A DNA stretch of 64,000 nt from assembly GCA_034675505.1 (NCBI GenBank), contig JAUCDD010000025.1:248001-312000 (forward strand). Direction: 5' to 3'. How positions within the stretch are numbered: position 1 is the stretch's first letter; every line of letters begins with the position of its first letter. This stretch comes from Melaminivora sp034675505. Lineage in GTDB: Bacteria > Pseudomonadota > Gammaproteobacteria > Burkholderiales > Burkholderiaceae_C. The notes beneath the pieces are model-generated. The model was not told where the DNA came from. It did not search any database and worked only from the letters and a program-made list of their open reading frames with translations. Both the position numbers and the translations under genes were made by a program. Below, piece by piece: positions 1 to 9,993 of the stretch.

Positions 1-2026
1 TGCAGCTGCTGCGCCACCAGGGCCCGCCGCCCGAGGAGGGCAGCCTGCTGCTGGCGCGCCTGCACGCGGACGACCGCGAGCGCATCCAGGCCGCGGTGGA
101 CCGTGCCATCGCCAGCGGCCAGCCCTTCGACGAGACCGCGCGCCTGCAGCGCTTCGACGGGACCTGGTGCTGGTTCCATGCGCGCGGCCAGCGCCACCCT
201 GGACGCGCACGGCCAGCCCGAGTGCTTCTCCGGCATCCTGACCGACCTGAGCGCGCGCCGCGCCGCCGAGGAGCGCCAGCGCCTGGCCGCCACGGTGGTG
301 GACAACACCATCGAGGGCGTGGTGGTGACCGACGCGGACAACCACATCCTGTCGGTGAACGCCGCATTCACGCGGCTGCTGGGCTACACCGAGCAGGAGC
401 TGCAGGGCCTGACGCCGCGCGTGTTCAAGTCCGGCCGGCACGACAAGGCCTTCTACCAGGCGATGTGGGACAGCATGGCGCGCACCGGCCACTGGCAGGG
501 CGAGATCTGGAACCGGCGCAAGAACGGCGAGATCTTTCCCGAGCGCATGTCGTTGTCCGCGGTGCAGGACGCGCAGGGCGCGGTCACGCACTACGTGTGC
601 ATGTTCACCGACATCTCCGAGGGAAAAGCGCCAGCACGAGCGGCTGGAGTTCCTGGCGCATTGCGACCCCCTCACCGGGCTGCCCAACCGGCTGCATTTC
701 GGCGAGCAGCTGCACGACGTGGTGCTGCAGGCGCAGCGCAGCGGCGAGCAGCTGGCCGTGCTGCTGCTGAACCTGGACCGCTTCAAGGATGTCAACGGCA
801 GCTGGGGCCACGCGGTGGGCGATCAGGTGCTGCAGCACATCTCCACCCAAGTGCGCTCGGCGCTGCGCCCGGGCGACCTGATAGCGCGCCTGGCGGGCGA
901 CGAGATCGCGGTGGTGGCGCGCCACCTGCGCCACGAAGACGGCGCCGCCGCCATGGCCCGCAACCTGATCCAGGTGGCCGCGCGCCCCTGGCACTCGCCC
1001 GACGGCATGGCCGTGGTGGTGGGCGCCAGCGTGGGCATCTGCATGTTCCCGGAGCACGCGGCCAGCGCCCAGCTGCTGCTGCAGGGCGCGCACGCCGCCG
1101 TCTATGGCGCCAAGGCGCTGGGGCGCGGGGGCTTCTGCTTTTTCTCCGAGCAGATGACGCAGGCCGCGCGCGAGCGGCTGCAGATCGAGGCGCGGCTGCG
1201 CGCGGCGCTGGCGCTGGGGCACCTGCGCCTGCACTACCAGCCGCAGGTGGACGTGGCCAGCGGGCGCATCGTCGGCGCCGAGGCGCTGGTGCGCTGGCTG
1301 GACCCCGAGGAGGGGCTGATCGCGCCGGTGCGCTTCATCCCGGTGGCCGAGAGCTCGGGCGTGATTGGCGCGCTGGGCGCCTGGGTGTTGCGCGAGGCCT
1401 GCCGCCAGGGCCGCGCCTGGCGCGACGCCGGCCTGCCCGAGCTGCGCATCGCGGTCAACGTCTCGCCGCGCCAGTTCCAGCTGCACGACGTGGCCGGCAG
1501 CACCGCGCAGGCGCTGGCCGAGAGCGGCTTTTCCGCCCGCTGCCTGGAGCTCGAGCTGACCGAGACGGCACTGGCCGAGCGCCCCGAGGAGGCGCGCCAG
1601 ACGCTGCTGGCGCTGCACGCGCTGGGCGTGCACATCGCGGTGGATGACTTCGGCACCGGCTACTCGTCGCTGGCGCACCTGAAGCGCTTTCCCATCGACG
1701 TGCTGAGATCGACCAGGGCTTCATCCGCGACATCCCGGCCAGCGCCGACGACATGGCCATCAGCGCCGCCATCATCGCCATGGGCCACAGCCTGGGGCTG
1801 CAGGTGGTGGCGGAAGGGGTGGGAGACGCCCGCGCAGCTGGCCTTCCTGCAGGGCCGCGGCTGCGACCTGTACCAGGGCTGGCTGTGCAGCCGGGCGCTG
1901 CCGGCCGACGACTTCGCCGCCCGTGGCGCGCCAGCCTTCAGCGCGGCGCCGATGCCGGCGCCGGCCAGCGCGCGCGCAGCCCGGCGCAGTAGTCCTCAGC
2001 CGCGCGCGCCGCCGTGGGCTGGATGA
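1..2026 (+). pseudogene. PAS-GGDEF-EAL cyclic-di-GMP signalling protein, 5' truncated and frameshifted
   Basis: Cyclic-di-GMP turnover protein whose start lies before the window; it is open from base 3. PAS-type sequence runs in one frame to about 195, then in a second frame to about 620 (a PAS core with NHILSVNAAFTRLLGY). A third frame carries the GGDEF and EAL domains from about 626. The GGDEF signature is degenerate (LAGDEIAVV at about 890-915), so cyclase activity is doubtful. The EAL domain keeps EALVRW, NVSPRQF, ELTET and DDFGTGYSSL, and should be a phosphodiesterase. Further one-base breaks occur near 1704 (the lysine codon before IDQGF) and 1822 (AEGVE), after which the reading returns to the EAL frame and ends at 2024-2026. 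The intact domain order on both sides of each break suggests consensus errors. The 3' end overlaps the convergent ChaN-like gene by about 90 bp, so the true stop is uncertain. Confidence 0.8.
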
Positions 2027-2827
2027 AGTCTGCTTCTTTTTCAATAGCTGCAGGCCGGCCCTCCACCTGGGCAATCGCCACTTTATGGGCCACCTCCTGG
2101 CCCAGCCAGGTGGGCACGCCCAGGCTGCGCTGCACGTGGCCGGAGCCGGCCAGCAGCAGCGCCGTGCGCCCCGGCCGCAGCGCCTGGCGCAGCGCGCGCG
2201 CCAGGCTGGCGTCGCGCGCCAGCTGTACGCGCACCATGGGCGCGACGCGCGCCGGCGGCAGCAGGCCGCAGTGCCCGTCCTCGATGGCGGCGCGCTGGCG
2301 CGCCAGCGCTGCGGGCGGCAGGTGCGCGTCCAGCGCCGCGTCCTGCTGCGCGGCGCGCAGCGCGGCCGCGTCCAGGTCGCCGCCGCGCACCGGCACGCCG
2401 GCGGCCACCGCCGCCATGACCGGCCCGGCGTAGCGCTGCCAGGGCCAGGCGGCCTCGTCCCAGCGCAGCGCGGCGCGCACCTGGGCGGGGCTGGCGCCGG
2501 GCGCCAGGCCGTCGGCGGCCGGCGCCGGCCTCGGCCATCTCGATCACCAGCGCCGCCAGCCGCCCGCGCGCGGCCAGCCAGCGCACGCTGCCTTCCTCCC
2601 ACTGCTGGTGCTCGGGGGGCGTCGTGCTGCTCGCCCAGCAGCAGCGCCGGCACGCCCTGCCAGCGCTGCAGCTGCGCGTGCCAGGGGCGGGGCGGCGCAT
2701 CGTCCGGGCTGGCGGGCGCCGGCGCTGGCGCCGTGCAGCCGGCCAGCAGGGCCAGCGCCAGCGCCAGGGGCCAGGCCGGGGGCCGGGGGCAGAACCGGCG
2801 GCGCCGGGGCGGGGCAAAGCTGTTCAT
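1938..2827 (-). pseudogene. ChaN-like haem-binding lipoprotein (Tiki/ChaN family), frameshifted
   Basis: Predicted lipoprotein of the ChaN/DUF399 family, implicated in haem binding or iron uptake at the outer membrane. The start at 2827 gives a short basic N terminus, a hydrophobic stretch and a lipobox LLAGC near residue 30. The family motif LLLGEQHD follows. Two single-base breaks (near 2617 and 2520) split the protein over three frames: GEQHDAP, then EHQQWEEGSVRWLAARGRLA, then ALRWDEAAWPWQRYAG to the stop at 1938. The C-terminal part has LLLAGSGHVQRSLGVP, the expected second conserved block. Near the C terminus, residues AAIEKEADFI are encoded by a stretch resembling half of the window's dispersed element (2027-2053). 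Family assignment is good; whether the breaks are real is not settled by the sequence. Confidence 0.7.
2027..2053 (-). repeat. Possible half copy of the dispersed ~60-bp element inside ChaN-like CDS
   Basis: The string TTTTTCAATAGCTGCAG on the + strand resembles the GCTATnAAAAT end of the dispersed element (rest absent). It lies inside the ChaN-like reading frame and codes AAIEKEAD in a poorly conserved C-terminal stretch. No TGCCGGCG core is visible, so this could be chance. Confidence 0.3.
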
Positions 2828-3115
2828 CGCAGCATGGTAATTGTTGCCCCGGCGCGACGAGGGCAAAAACGGGCTTGCCAAAGCCGCCAGTCCCTGGATG
2901 CCCGCATGGCGTGCGGATGGCGTGCTACGAAAATTTCCTGGCAGCGGCTGCCGGCGCCGGTCTTTGTCCTGGCGCTGGGCAGACGGGCCGCCTGCCGGTG
3001 TACAACCCCGGGTTCGCGCGCGCCAGCCGCGCGCCACGGCGACGGGCCGACCCCGCTCCGATTCCGGGCCGCCCGCGTCGCCCCTCCCCCCATTTCCTGC
3101 CGAGAACCCCACGCC
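2828..3115. promoter_or_regulatory. Divergent intergenic region between ChaN-like gene and nrdJ
   Basis: 288 bp between two divergent starts must hold both promoters. The only AT-rich patch is CTACGAAAATTTCC around 2932-2940. I looked for a cobalamin riboswitch, which might be expected near a B12-dependent enzyme, and saw no B12-box-like string. No NrdR-type box is obvious either. The sequence just before nrdJ is C-rich (CCCCTCCCCCC at about 3078-3090). Confidence 0.3.
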
Positions 3116-5666
3116 ATGCAACGCGAAACCACCAGCCTCGCCCCCAGCCTGACCCCCCAGCCCATCAGCCAGGACGTGCTGGGCGAAAAAGTCTTTCAAG
3201 AACGGCGAGAGCGACGTGGACCACCTGTATGCGCGCGTGGCGCGCGCGCTGGCGTCGGTGGAAAAGCCCGAGCTGCGCGAGAAGTTCGAGCAGCGCTTCC
3301 TGGACAACCTGCGCCTGGGCGCCATCGGCGCCGGCCGCATCATGAGCGCCGCCGGCACCGACATCCAGGCCACGCTGATCAACTGCTTCGTGCAGCCCGT
3401 GGGCGACTGCATCCAGGGTGTGGACGACGCCGGCTACCCCGGCATCTACGAGGCCCTTCGTGAGGCCGCGGAGACCATGCGCCGCGGCGGCGGCGTGGGC
3501 TACGACTTCTCGCGCATCCGCCCGCGCGGCGCGCTGGTCAAGGGCACGCACTCCATGGCCTCGGGCCCGTGCAGCTACATCAACGTCTTCGACCAGTCCT
3601 GCTCGACGGTGGAGAGCGCCGGCGCCCGGCGCGGCGCGCAGATGGGCGTGCTGCGCATCGACCACCCGGACGTGCTGGACTTCATCACCGCCAAGCGCAC
3701 CCCCGGGCGCTGGAACAATTTCAATGTCTCGGTGGGCGTGCCGGACGCCTTCATGCAGGCGGTGGAGCAGGACGGCCAGTGGGAGCTGGTGCACGCCGCG
3801 GCCCCGGGCCAGGAGCTGCAGCAGGACGGCGCCCGCCAGCGCGCCGACGGCCAGTGGGTCTACCGCACGCTGCGCGCGCGCGAGCTGTGGGACACCATCA
3901 TGAAGTCCGCCTACGACTTCGCCGAGCCGGGCATCCTGTTCCTGGACCAGATCAACACCGACAACAACCTGCACTACACCGAGAGCATCCAGGCGACGAA
4001 CCCTTGCGGCGAGCAGCCGCTTCCGCCCTACGGCTGCTGCGACCTGGGGCCCGTCATCCTGACGCGCTTCGTGCGCAACCCCTTCGGCATGCATGGCGAG
4101 GCGGCGTTCGACTTCGGCGCCTTCGAAGCCGCCGTGGCCACGCAGGTGCGCGCGCTGGACAACGTGCTGGACGTGACGTTCTGGCCGCTGCCCCAGCAGC
4201 AGGCCGAGTCCGCCGCCAAGCGCCGCATCGGCGTGGGCTTTACCGGCATGGGCAACACGCTGGCGATGCTGAAAAGGCCGAGGAAATGGCGCCACCACCG
4301 CCAGGAAGGGCGCGACATGGCGGTGCAGATCGCCCGGCGCATGCGCGACGCGGCCTACCGCGCCTCGGGGTCGAGCTGGCCAGGAAAAGGGCGCCTTCCC
4401 CGGGGAGGGGAAAAGTTCGACGCCGCCGGCTACCTGGCCGAGGGCACCTTTGCCAGAGGGCCTGCCTGCCCGAGGACATCAAGAAATCCATCAGGAGAGC
4501 ACGGCATGGGGGGGGGGGGGGGGCAGGGCAGGAACAGCCACCTGCCGCCCATCGCCCCCACGGGCACGGTGGGGGGGGCAAGCCTTGGCCTTCGCCGCCG
4601 ACAACGCCTCCAACGGGATCGAGCCTCGCCCTTTTCCTTCTGGCGCACCTTCCGACACGCGCAGGAAGCGCGAGGCTGATGGCAGCAAAGAGCGAGTACG
4701 TGGTGGAAGACCATGCTTGGCGCCGTACCGTGGCGCCTGGGGGAAAACTGCGGCCACATGGAGCAGCTGCCCCCCGAGTATTTGCTCAGCGCCATGGACA
4801 TGTCCGCCAGCGACCACGTGGCCATGATGGAGGCCGTGCAGCCCTACGTGGACACGGCGATCTCCAAGACCGTCAACGTGCCGGCGGACTACCCCTACGA
4901 GCGCTTCAAGGACCTGTACCTGCAGGCCTGGCACTCGGGCCTGAAGGGCCGGGCCACCTACCGGCCCAACAGCATCCTGGCCCGCGCGGCGCCTGGAAGT
5001 CACCGCCCGCCCGCCGCACCGGCGCCGGCCGCAGCGCCCGCGCCGGCCATCGAGCCGCCGGCGCCGGCTTGATCCCATGCGCAGCGTGATCGAGAGCCGG
5101 CCCAGCGGCGGCCTGTCGGCCGTGGCCGAGAAGGTCGAGTACCTGGATGCAGGAAGGCCACAGAGCGCCTGCACCTGATCGTGTCCTTCCTGCCGGTTGC
5201 GGACGGGCGCGGCGGCGTGGCGGACCGGGCCATCGAGTTCTTCATGCCCGTGGGCCAGAGCGGCGAGTCGCAGCAGTGGATCACCTCCAGCATGCCCGCC
5301 TGCTGTCGCTGGCCGCGCGCGGCAGCTTTCTCCTGGAGCGCGCGCTGTCGGACATGCGCAAGGCGGCCTGGGACCGCGGCCCCGTGCGCCTGGGCCAGCA
5401 CACCCGCGCCGACGGCGTGACAGGTGCCGCTGTGGCACGACTCCGAGGTGGCGGCCGTGGCCTACGCGGTGCAGAACATCCTGGCGCGGCGCACCAGCGC
5501 CCCCGAGCAGCAGCAGCTGCCCCTGGACGAGCCGGCCATCAGCGCCAGCGGCATGCCGCCCGCCATGGCCGGCAAGAAATGCTTCGAGTGCGGCGCCCAC
5601 GCCGTGATCCGCAAGGACGGCTGCGACTATTGCACGCAGTGCGGGGCGCTGGGCAGCTGCGGCTGA
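3116..5666 (+). pseudogene. nrdJ: Adenosylcobalamin-dependent (class II) ribonucleoside-diphosphate reductase, multiply frameshifted
   Basis: Oxygen-independent reduction of ribonucleotides to deoxyribonucleotides using coenzyme B12. The start at 3116 gives MQRETTSLAPSL; a break near 3190 moves to the frame that runs cleanly to about 4270. That part has NCFV near 3382 (one active-site cysteine), the RRGGGVGYDFSRIRPRG loop, and ATNPCGEQPLPPYGCCDLG near 3990-4050 with the radical-site Cys and Glu. From 4270 to 5430 the frame changes repeatedly (near 4275, 4310, 4375, 4460, 4505, 4570, 4630, 4730, 5000, 5145, 5300 and 5425), yet every conserved block is present in order, including PTGTV, ADNASNGIEP and TYRPNSILxA. 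The C terminus ends in a CxxC...CxxCGxxGxCG zinc-finger-like tail. A 16-base G run at 4507-4522 replaces sequence expected to read about G-I-R-N. Total span fits about 850 residues. Consensus error is the simplest reading; genuine decay is possible. Confidence 0.85.
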
Positions 5667-5687
5667 GGGGGCGGGCGCCGGCAAGCT

Positions 5688-5745
5688 CCTGTTTTGGTAG
5701 CTGATTGCCGTTGATCGGCGCCGGCATGCGGCCGATTTCGACCCC
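5688..5745 (-). repeat. Dispersed ~60-bp comamonad-type element, copy H
   Basis: Read on the minus strand it shows the core ATGCCGGCGCCGAT followed by CAGCTACCAAAACAG, matching the shared TGCCGGCG core and the GCTATCAAAA end of the family. It fills most of the nrdJ-narX gap, ending about 40 bp before the narX start. The left end (GGTCGAAATCGG) is the least conserved part. Confidence 0.6.
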
Positions 5746-5784
5746 TGGGGGCAGGGCGGGCGGCCGCCCGCCTACACTGCAGCC

Positions 5785-7726
5785 ATGCGCCACCGACTGA
5801 CCCTCTCGACCAAGCCGCTGGCCAAATGGGCACGGCCTTTTCGCTCGCGGCGCTGGCCTCCATCGGCTTCACCCTGTGGGTGACCTGGAGCTGGAGGGCG
5901 GCGCGGCAGCGGTGAACGAGGCCGGCCGGCTGCGCATGAACATGCTGCGCACGGTGCTGGTGCAGCAGGGGCACCAATCCCCCGAGAAGGTCGGCCACCT
6001 GGCGCAGCGCTTTGACGCCAGCCTGGAGCTGCTGCGCACGGGCGATCCGGCGCGCCCGCTGTTCGTGCCCTGGAGCGAGGCCACGCGCCAGCACTACGCC
6101 GCCATCGTGCGCGAGTGGGGTAGGCGATCCGCGCCCAGTGGCTGGCCCGGCCGCCCACGCGCGAGCAGGCCCTGGCGCGCGGCGACGCCTTCGTCACCGA
6201 GCTGGACGCCTTCGTGCAGGCCATCGAGGAGACAGATCGCCCGCTGGACGGCCGCCCTGCACCTGTTCCAGCTCATGATGGTGGTGCTGGTGATCGCTGC
6301 GGCCGTCACCTTCATGGCGCTGAGCTACCTGCTGGCGCTCAACCCCGTGACGCGGCTGCAGCAGGCGCTGGCGCGGGTGCAGCGCGGCGAGCTGGGCACG
6401 CGCCTGCCAGTGGAGACCGACGACGAGTTCGGCCAGCTCACCGCCGGCTTCAACCGCATGGCCCATGCCTTGCAGGCCTCGCACGCCGACCTGGAGCGCA
6501 AGGTGCGCGACAAGACCGCCAGCGTCGAGGAGCGCAACCAGCGCCTGACCGCGCTCTACCAGGTCAGCGCCCTGGCGGCCGACGCCAGCAGCCTGGACGT
6601 GCTGACCCAGGGCTTCGTGCGCCAGGTGCGCCAGGTCGCCGGGGCCGACGCGGCGGCGGTGCGCTGGTCCGACGAGGCCAACGAGCGCTACGTGCTGCTG
6701 GCCGCCGACGGCCTGCCCAAGGCCATGGCCGAGGAGGAGCATTGCGTGATCGCCGGCTCCTGTGAATGCGGCCAGCCCCAGGACACGGCGCGCATGCGCG
6801 TCATCCCCATCCTGCCGTTCACCGACGTGCAGCTGCCGCACTGCCGCGAGGCGGGCTTCCAGACCGTCATCAGCGTGCCCGTGCAGCTGCACCAGCGCCT
6901 GCTGGGCGAGGTGACCCTGTTCTTTCGCCGGCCCTACGAGCTGGCCGACGACACGCGCGAGCTGCTGGCCAGCGTGGCGCGCCACCTGGCCAGCGCCATG
7001 GAGAACCTGCGCGTCACGGCCCTGGAGCGCGAAGCCGCCGTGGCCGCCGAGCGCAGCCTGATCGCGCGCGAGCTGCACGACTCCATCGCCCAGTCGCTGG
7101 CGTTCCTGAAGATCCAGGTGCAGCTGCTGCAGGGCGCCGTGGCCCGGGGCAACGCGGCGGCGCGCGACAGCTGCATCGCCGAGCTGGACGCCGGCGTGCG
7201 CGAGTGCTACGCCGACGTGCGCGAACTGCTGGTGCACTTTCGCACCCGCACCCAGGACGAGGACATCGAGGCCGCGCTGCGCGCCACGCTGTCCAAGTTC
7301 GAGCACCAGACCGGCGTGCCCACGCAGCTGGCCATGGCCGGGCAGGGGCGGCCGCTGGCGCCGGACGTGCAGATCCAGGTGCTGCACATCGTGCAGGAGG
7401 CGCTGTCCAACGTGCGCAAGCACGCTGGCGCGCGCCAGGTGCAGCTGCACGTGCAGCGCCACCCGCGCTGGCGCTTCGAGGTGCGCGACGACGGCTGCGG
7501 CTTCGACCCCCAGGCCGTGCCGCCGGATTCGCTGCACGTCGGGCTGGGCATCATGCGCGAGCGCGCCGAGCGCATCGGCGCGCAGCTCGCGGTGCAGCCG
7601 GGCGCCGGCGGGCGGGGCACCGTGGTGGCGCTGGAGCTGCCGCTGGCGCCGGCGGTGGACGGCGCCCCGCCTGCGCCCGCGCCCGCCCAGGCGCCGCAAG
7701 GCCACCCGGCCGCAGGCCGGCCCTGA
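5785..7726 (+). CDS. narX: Nitrate/nitrite sensor histidine kinase NarX (5' part frameshifted)
   Basis: Membrane sensor that autophosphorylates in response to nitrate or nitrite and donates phosphate to NarL, encoded 22 bp downstream. The likely start is ATG 5785 (MRHRLTLSTKPLA); two breaks before 5880 bring the reading to the frame that stays open to 7726. A compensated pair of breaks at about 6120 and 6233 scrambles the periplasmic segment. After that come a second membrane helix (LFQLMMVVLVIAAAVTF), a HAMP region, and a GAF-like module with cysteines in HCVIAGSCECG and LPHCREAGF, recalling the NarX cysteine cluster. The kinase core has the HPK7-type H-box ARELHDSIAQSLAFLK, an N-box with EALSNVRKHA, VRDDGCGFD and HVGLGIMRERA. 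Placement directly before narL and the nar structural genes supports NarX over NarQ. Confidence 0.88.
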
Positions 7727-7748
7727 CACCCCGCCGGAGACAAGGCCC

Positions 7749-8441
7749 ATGCCCCCCGTGAACGACGACGACGCCATCACCCTGTTCCTGATCGACGACC
7801 ACACGCTGCTGCGCCGCGGCCTGGTGGCCCTGCTCAGCCAGCATGCCGACCTGCGCGTGGTGGGCGAGGCCGGCGACGCCAGCGAGGCGCTGCGCCTGGT
7901 GCCGCAGCTGGCGCCCCGCATCATCCTGCTGGACAACCACCTGCCGGGGGTGCGCGGCGTGGACGCCATCGCCGGCCTGCGCGCCGCCTCGCCCGCCAGC
8001 CGCGTGCTGATGCTCACGGTGAGCGAGGACGGCGCCGACCTGGCCACGGCGCTGCAGCGCGGCGCCCAGGGCTACCTGCTCAAGACCATAGACGGCGAGC
8101 TGCTGGCCGAGGCCATCCGCCGCGCCGCGCGCGGCGAGCCCGTGGTCAGCCCGGAGATGATGGGCAAGCTGGCGGCGGCGTTCCAGTCGCAGGGCGCGCC
8201 GCCCACACCGGCCGCGCCGGCGCCGGCGCCGGCCGAGGACGGCGCCGCGCCCCTGTCGCCGCGCGAGGCCGAGGTGCTGCGCGAGATCGCGCGCGGCGCC
8301 AGCAACAAGGAAATCGCCCGCACCCTGGACATCGCCGAGACCACGGTGAAGATCCACGTGCAGCACATCCTGCGCAAGCTGGGCCTGAGCTCGCGCGTGC
8401 AGGCAGCGGTCTACGCCTCCGACCGGCAGCGCGCGGACTGA
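7749..8441 (+). CDS. narL: Nitrate/nitrite response regulator NarL
   Basis: DNA-binding response regulator of 230 residues, the partner of the NarX kinase upstream. The receiver domain covers about residues 10-125, with the acidic pair in LFLIDDH, phospho-acceptor D62 in ILLDNHLPG, and K112 in GYLLKT. An alanine/proline linker (about 150-170) leads to a LuxR-type helix-turn-helix (LSPREAEVLREIARGASNKEIA, with TTVKIHVQHILRKL as recognition region). A GGAGA ribosome site precedes ATG 7749. The pairing with NarX and the downstream narK-narGHJI genes implies nitrate-dependent control of the next operon. NarP is an alternative name for such proteins, but a narX neighbour makes NarL the better call. 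Confidence 0.92.
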   Translation: MPPVNDDDAITLFLIDDHTLLRRGLVALLSQHADLRVVGEAGDASEALRLVPQLAPRIILLDNHLPGVRGVDAIAGLRAASPASRVLMLTVSEDGADLATALQRGAQGYLLKTIDGELLAEAIRRAARGEPVVSPEMMGKLAAAFQSQGAPPTPAAPAPAPAEDGAAPLSPREAEVLREIARGASNKEIARTLDIAETTVKIHVQHILRKLGLSSRVQAAVYASDRQRAD

Positions 8442-8680
8442 AGCACCGCGTGGCAGGGGAGGCCTTCAAATTTGATAGCAAACTCCCGTTATCGCACGCC
8501 GGCAAGCAGGGGTTTTGGTTAAAAAACCGGCGTACAGGGGCCCGCGGCCATAGTTCTTTGGTACTACTACCCCGGGCGCGGCCATCGTTCTTCTGCCGCG
8601 CCGCGCCCCTGCCACTGAAGGATGGGCAAGCCGGCCGGTTGCGGTGACCATGGCGTCATCCCACAACCGGAACTACCCGC
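8442..8680 (+). promoter_or_regulatory. nar structural operon promoter region
   Basis: 239-bp gap between narL and narK1. It contains a dispersed element (8466-8529), then TGGTACTACTACCCC (8559-8573), which includes the NarL-heptamer-like TACTACT at 8562-8568. A near-perfect 15-bp direct repeat GCGGCCATxGTTCTT occurs at 8544-8558 and 8578-8592, 34 bp apart and bracketing that heptamer. No convincing TTGATnnnnATCAA FNR site was found. The region must carry the anaerobic, nitrate-responsive promoter of narK1; which motif does so is inference. Confidence 0.45.
8466..8529 (-). repeat. Dispersed ~60-bp element, copy G
   Basis: On the minus strand it reads GGTTTTTTAACCAAAACC, then GCTTGCCGGCGTGCGAT, then GTTTGCTATCAAATTTG. 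All three family blocks are present: the T/A-rich end, the TGCCGGCG core and the GCTATCAAA end. It lies at the start of the narL-narK1 gap, directly before the putative operon promoter. Confidence 0.75.
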
Positions 8681-9967
8681 ATGACCACCCCGCCCAAGAC
8701 AGCGGCAGTCGATCCCCGCAAGAGCCGCCAGGCCTGGTCGGTGCTCCTGGTGAGCACGCTGGCCTTTACCGCCTGTTTCATGGTCTGGATGATGTTCGGC
8801 GTCATCGGCATCCCGATCAAGAAGCTGCTGAACCTCAACTCCACGCAGTTCGGGCTGCTCACCGCCATGCCGGTGCTCACGGGTTCGCTGATCCGCGTGC
8901 CCCTGGGCATCTGGACCGACAAATACGGCGGGCGCATCGTCATGACGGTGCTGCTGGCCATCACCGTGCCCGCCATCTGGATGATGGGCTACGCCACCGA
9001 GTACTGGCACTTCCTGGTCATAGGCCTGTTCGTGGGCCTGGCCGGCGGCGCCTTCTCGGTGGGCACGCCCTACGTGGCGCGCTGGTTCCCCAAGCAGCGC
9101 CAGGGCATGGCCATGGGCGTGTACGGCGCGGGCAACTCGGGCGCGGCGGTGAACAAGTTCGTCGCCCCGGTCATCCTGGTGGCCTTCGGCTGGCAGGCCG
9201 TGCCGCATGTCTATGCCGCCATCATGCTGGGCGTGCTGGTGCTGTTCTGGATCTTCAGCGCCAGCGACCCCACGCACCTGGTGGCCAGCAACGTCCGCTT
9301 CACCGACCAGCTCAAGGCCCTGAAGGACCCCAAGGTGCTCAAGTACTGCCAGTACTACAGCATCGTCTTCGGCGGCTACGTGGCCCTGGCGCTGTGGATG
9401 GTGCAGTACTACGTGGGCGAATACGGCCTGGACATCCGCGTCGCCGCGCTGCTGGCTGCGTGCTTCTCGCTGCCCGGCGGCGTGCTGCGGGCGATCGGCG
9501 GCGTGCTGTCGGACAAGTACGGCGCGCACAGCGTGACCTGGTGGGTCATGTGGGTCAGCTGGATCTGCCTGTTCCTGCTGTCCTACCCGCAGACCGACTT
9601 CACCATCCTCACCGTGGACGGTGCCAAGACCTTCCACATCGGCCTGAACGTGTACGTCTTCACCGGCCTGATGTTCGTCCTGGGCATCGCCTGGGCCTTC
9701 GGCAAGGCCAGCGTGTTCAAGTACATCAGCGACGACTACCCCGGCAACATCGGCGCCATCAGCGGCATCGTGGGCCTGGCCGGCGGCCTGGGCGGCTTCA
9801 TCCTGCCCATCCTGTTCGGCGTGCTGATGGACTGGACGGGCATCCGCTCCAGCGCCTTCATGCTGATGTACGGCGTGGTCTGGGTGTCGCTCATCTGGAT
9901 GTACTGGACCGAGGTGCGCCGCACCGACGTCATGGCCCCGCACGGCGCTGGCGCCGTGCTGCGCTGA
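8681..9967 (+). CDS. narK: NarK-family nitrate/nitrite transporter (NarK1 type)
   Basis: Inner-membrane MFS protein of 428 residues with about 12 membrane helices, moving nitrate or nitrite across the membrane. The start at 8681 gives MTTPPKTAAVDPRKSRQAW followed directly by the first helix. The MFS loop signature appears as GIWTDKYGGR (about residues 75-85), and nitrate-signature glycine/asparagine stretches appear as GAGNSGAAVNKFVAP and the GLAGGLGGF segment near residue 365. It is followed after 26 bp by a second, longer NarK paralogue, a common arrangement in denitrifying proteobacteria. There the first type is thought to be the nitrate/proton symporter and the second the nitrate/nitrite antiporter. 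The division of labour is inferred from this arrangement, not from residues visible here. Confidence 0.9.
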   Translation: MTTPPKTAAVDPRKSRQAWSVLLVSTLAFTACFMVWMMFGVIGIPIKKLLNLNSTQFGLLTAMPVLTGSLIRVPLGIWTDKYGGRIVMTVLLAITVPAIWMMGYATEYWHFLVIGLFVGLAGGAFSVGTPYVARWFPKQRQGMAMGVYGAGNSGAAVNKFVAPVILVAFGWQAVPHVYAAIMLGVLVLFWIFSASDPTHLVASNVRFTDQLKALKDPKVLKYCQYYSIVFGGYVALALWMVQYYVGEYGLDIRVAALLAACFSLPGGVLRAIGGVLSDKYGAHSVTWWVMWVSWICLFLLSYPQTDFTILTVDGAKTFHIGLNVYVFTGLMFVLGIAWAFGKASVFKYISDDYPGNIGAISGIVGLAGGLGGFILPILFGVLMDWTGIRSSAFMLMYGVVWVSLIWMYWTEVRRTDVMAPHGAGAVLR

Positions 9968-9993
9968 ACCCCACACTTCAACGGAGACCGCAC

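Noticed and set aside
2828..3115. Cobalamin riboswitch or NrdR box before the B12-dependent reductase
   Set aside because: No string resembling the B12 box or the ACACnATATnTnGTG pattern could be found.
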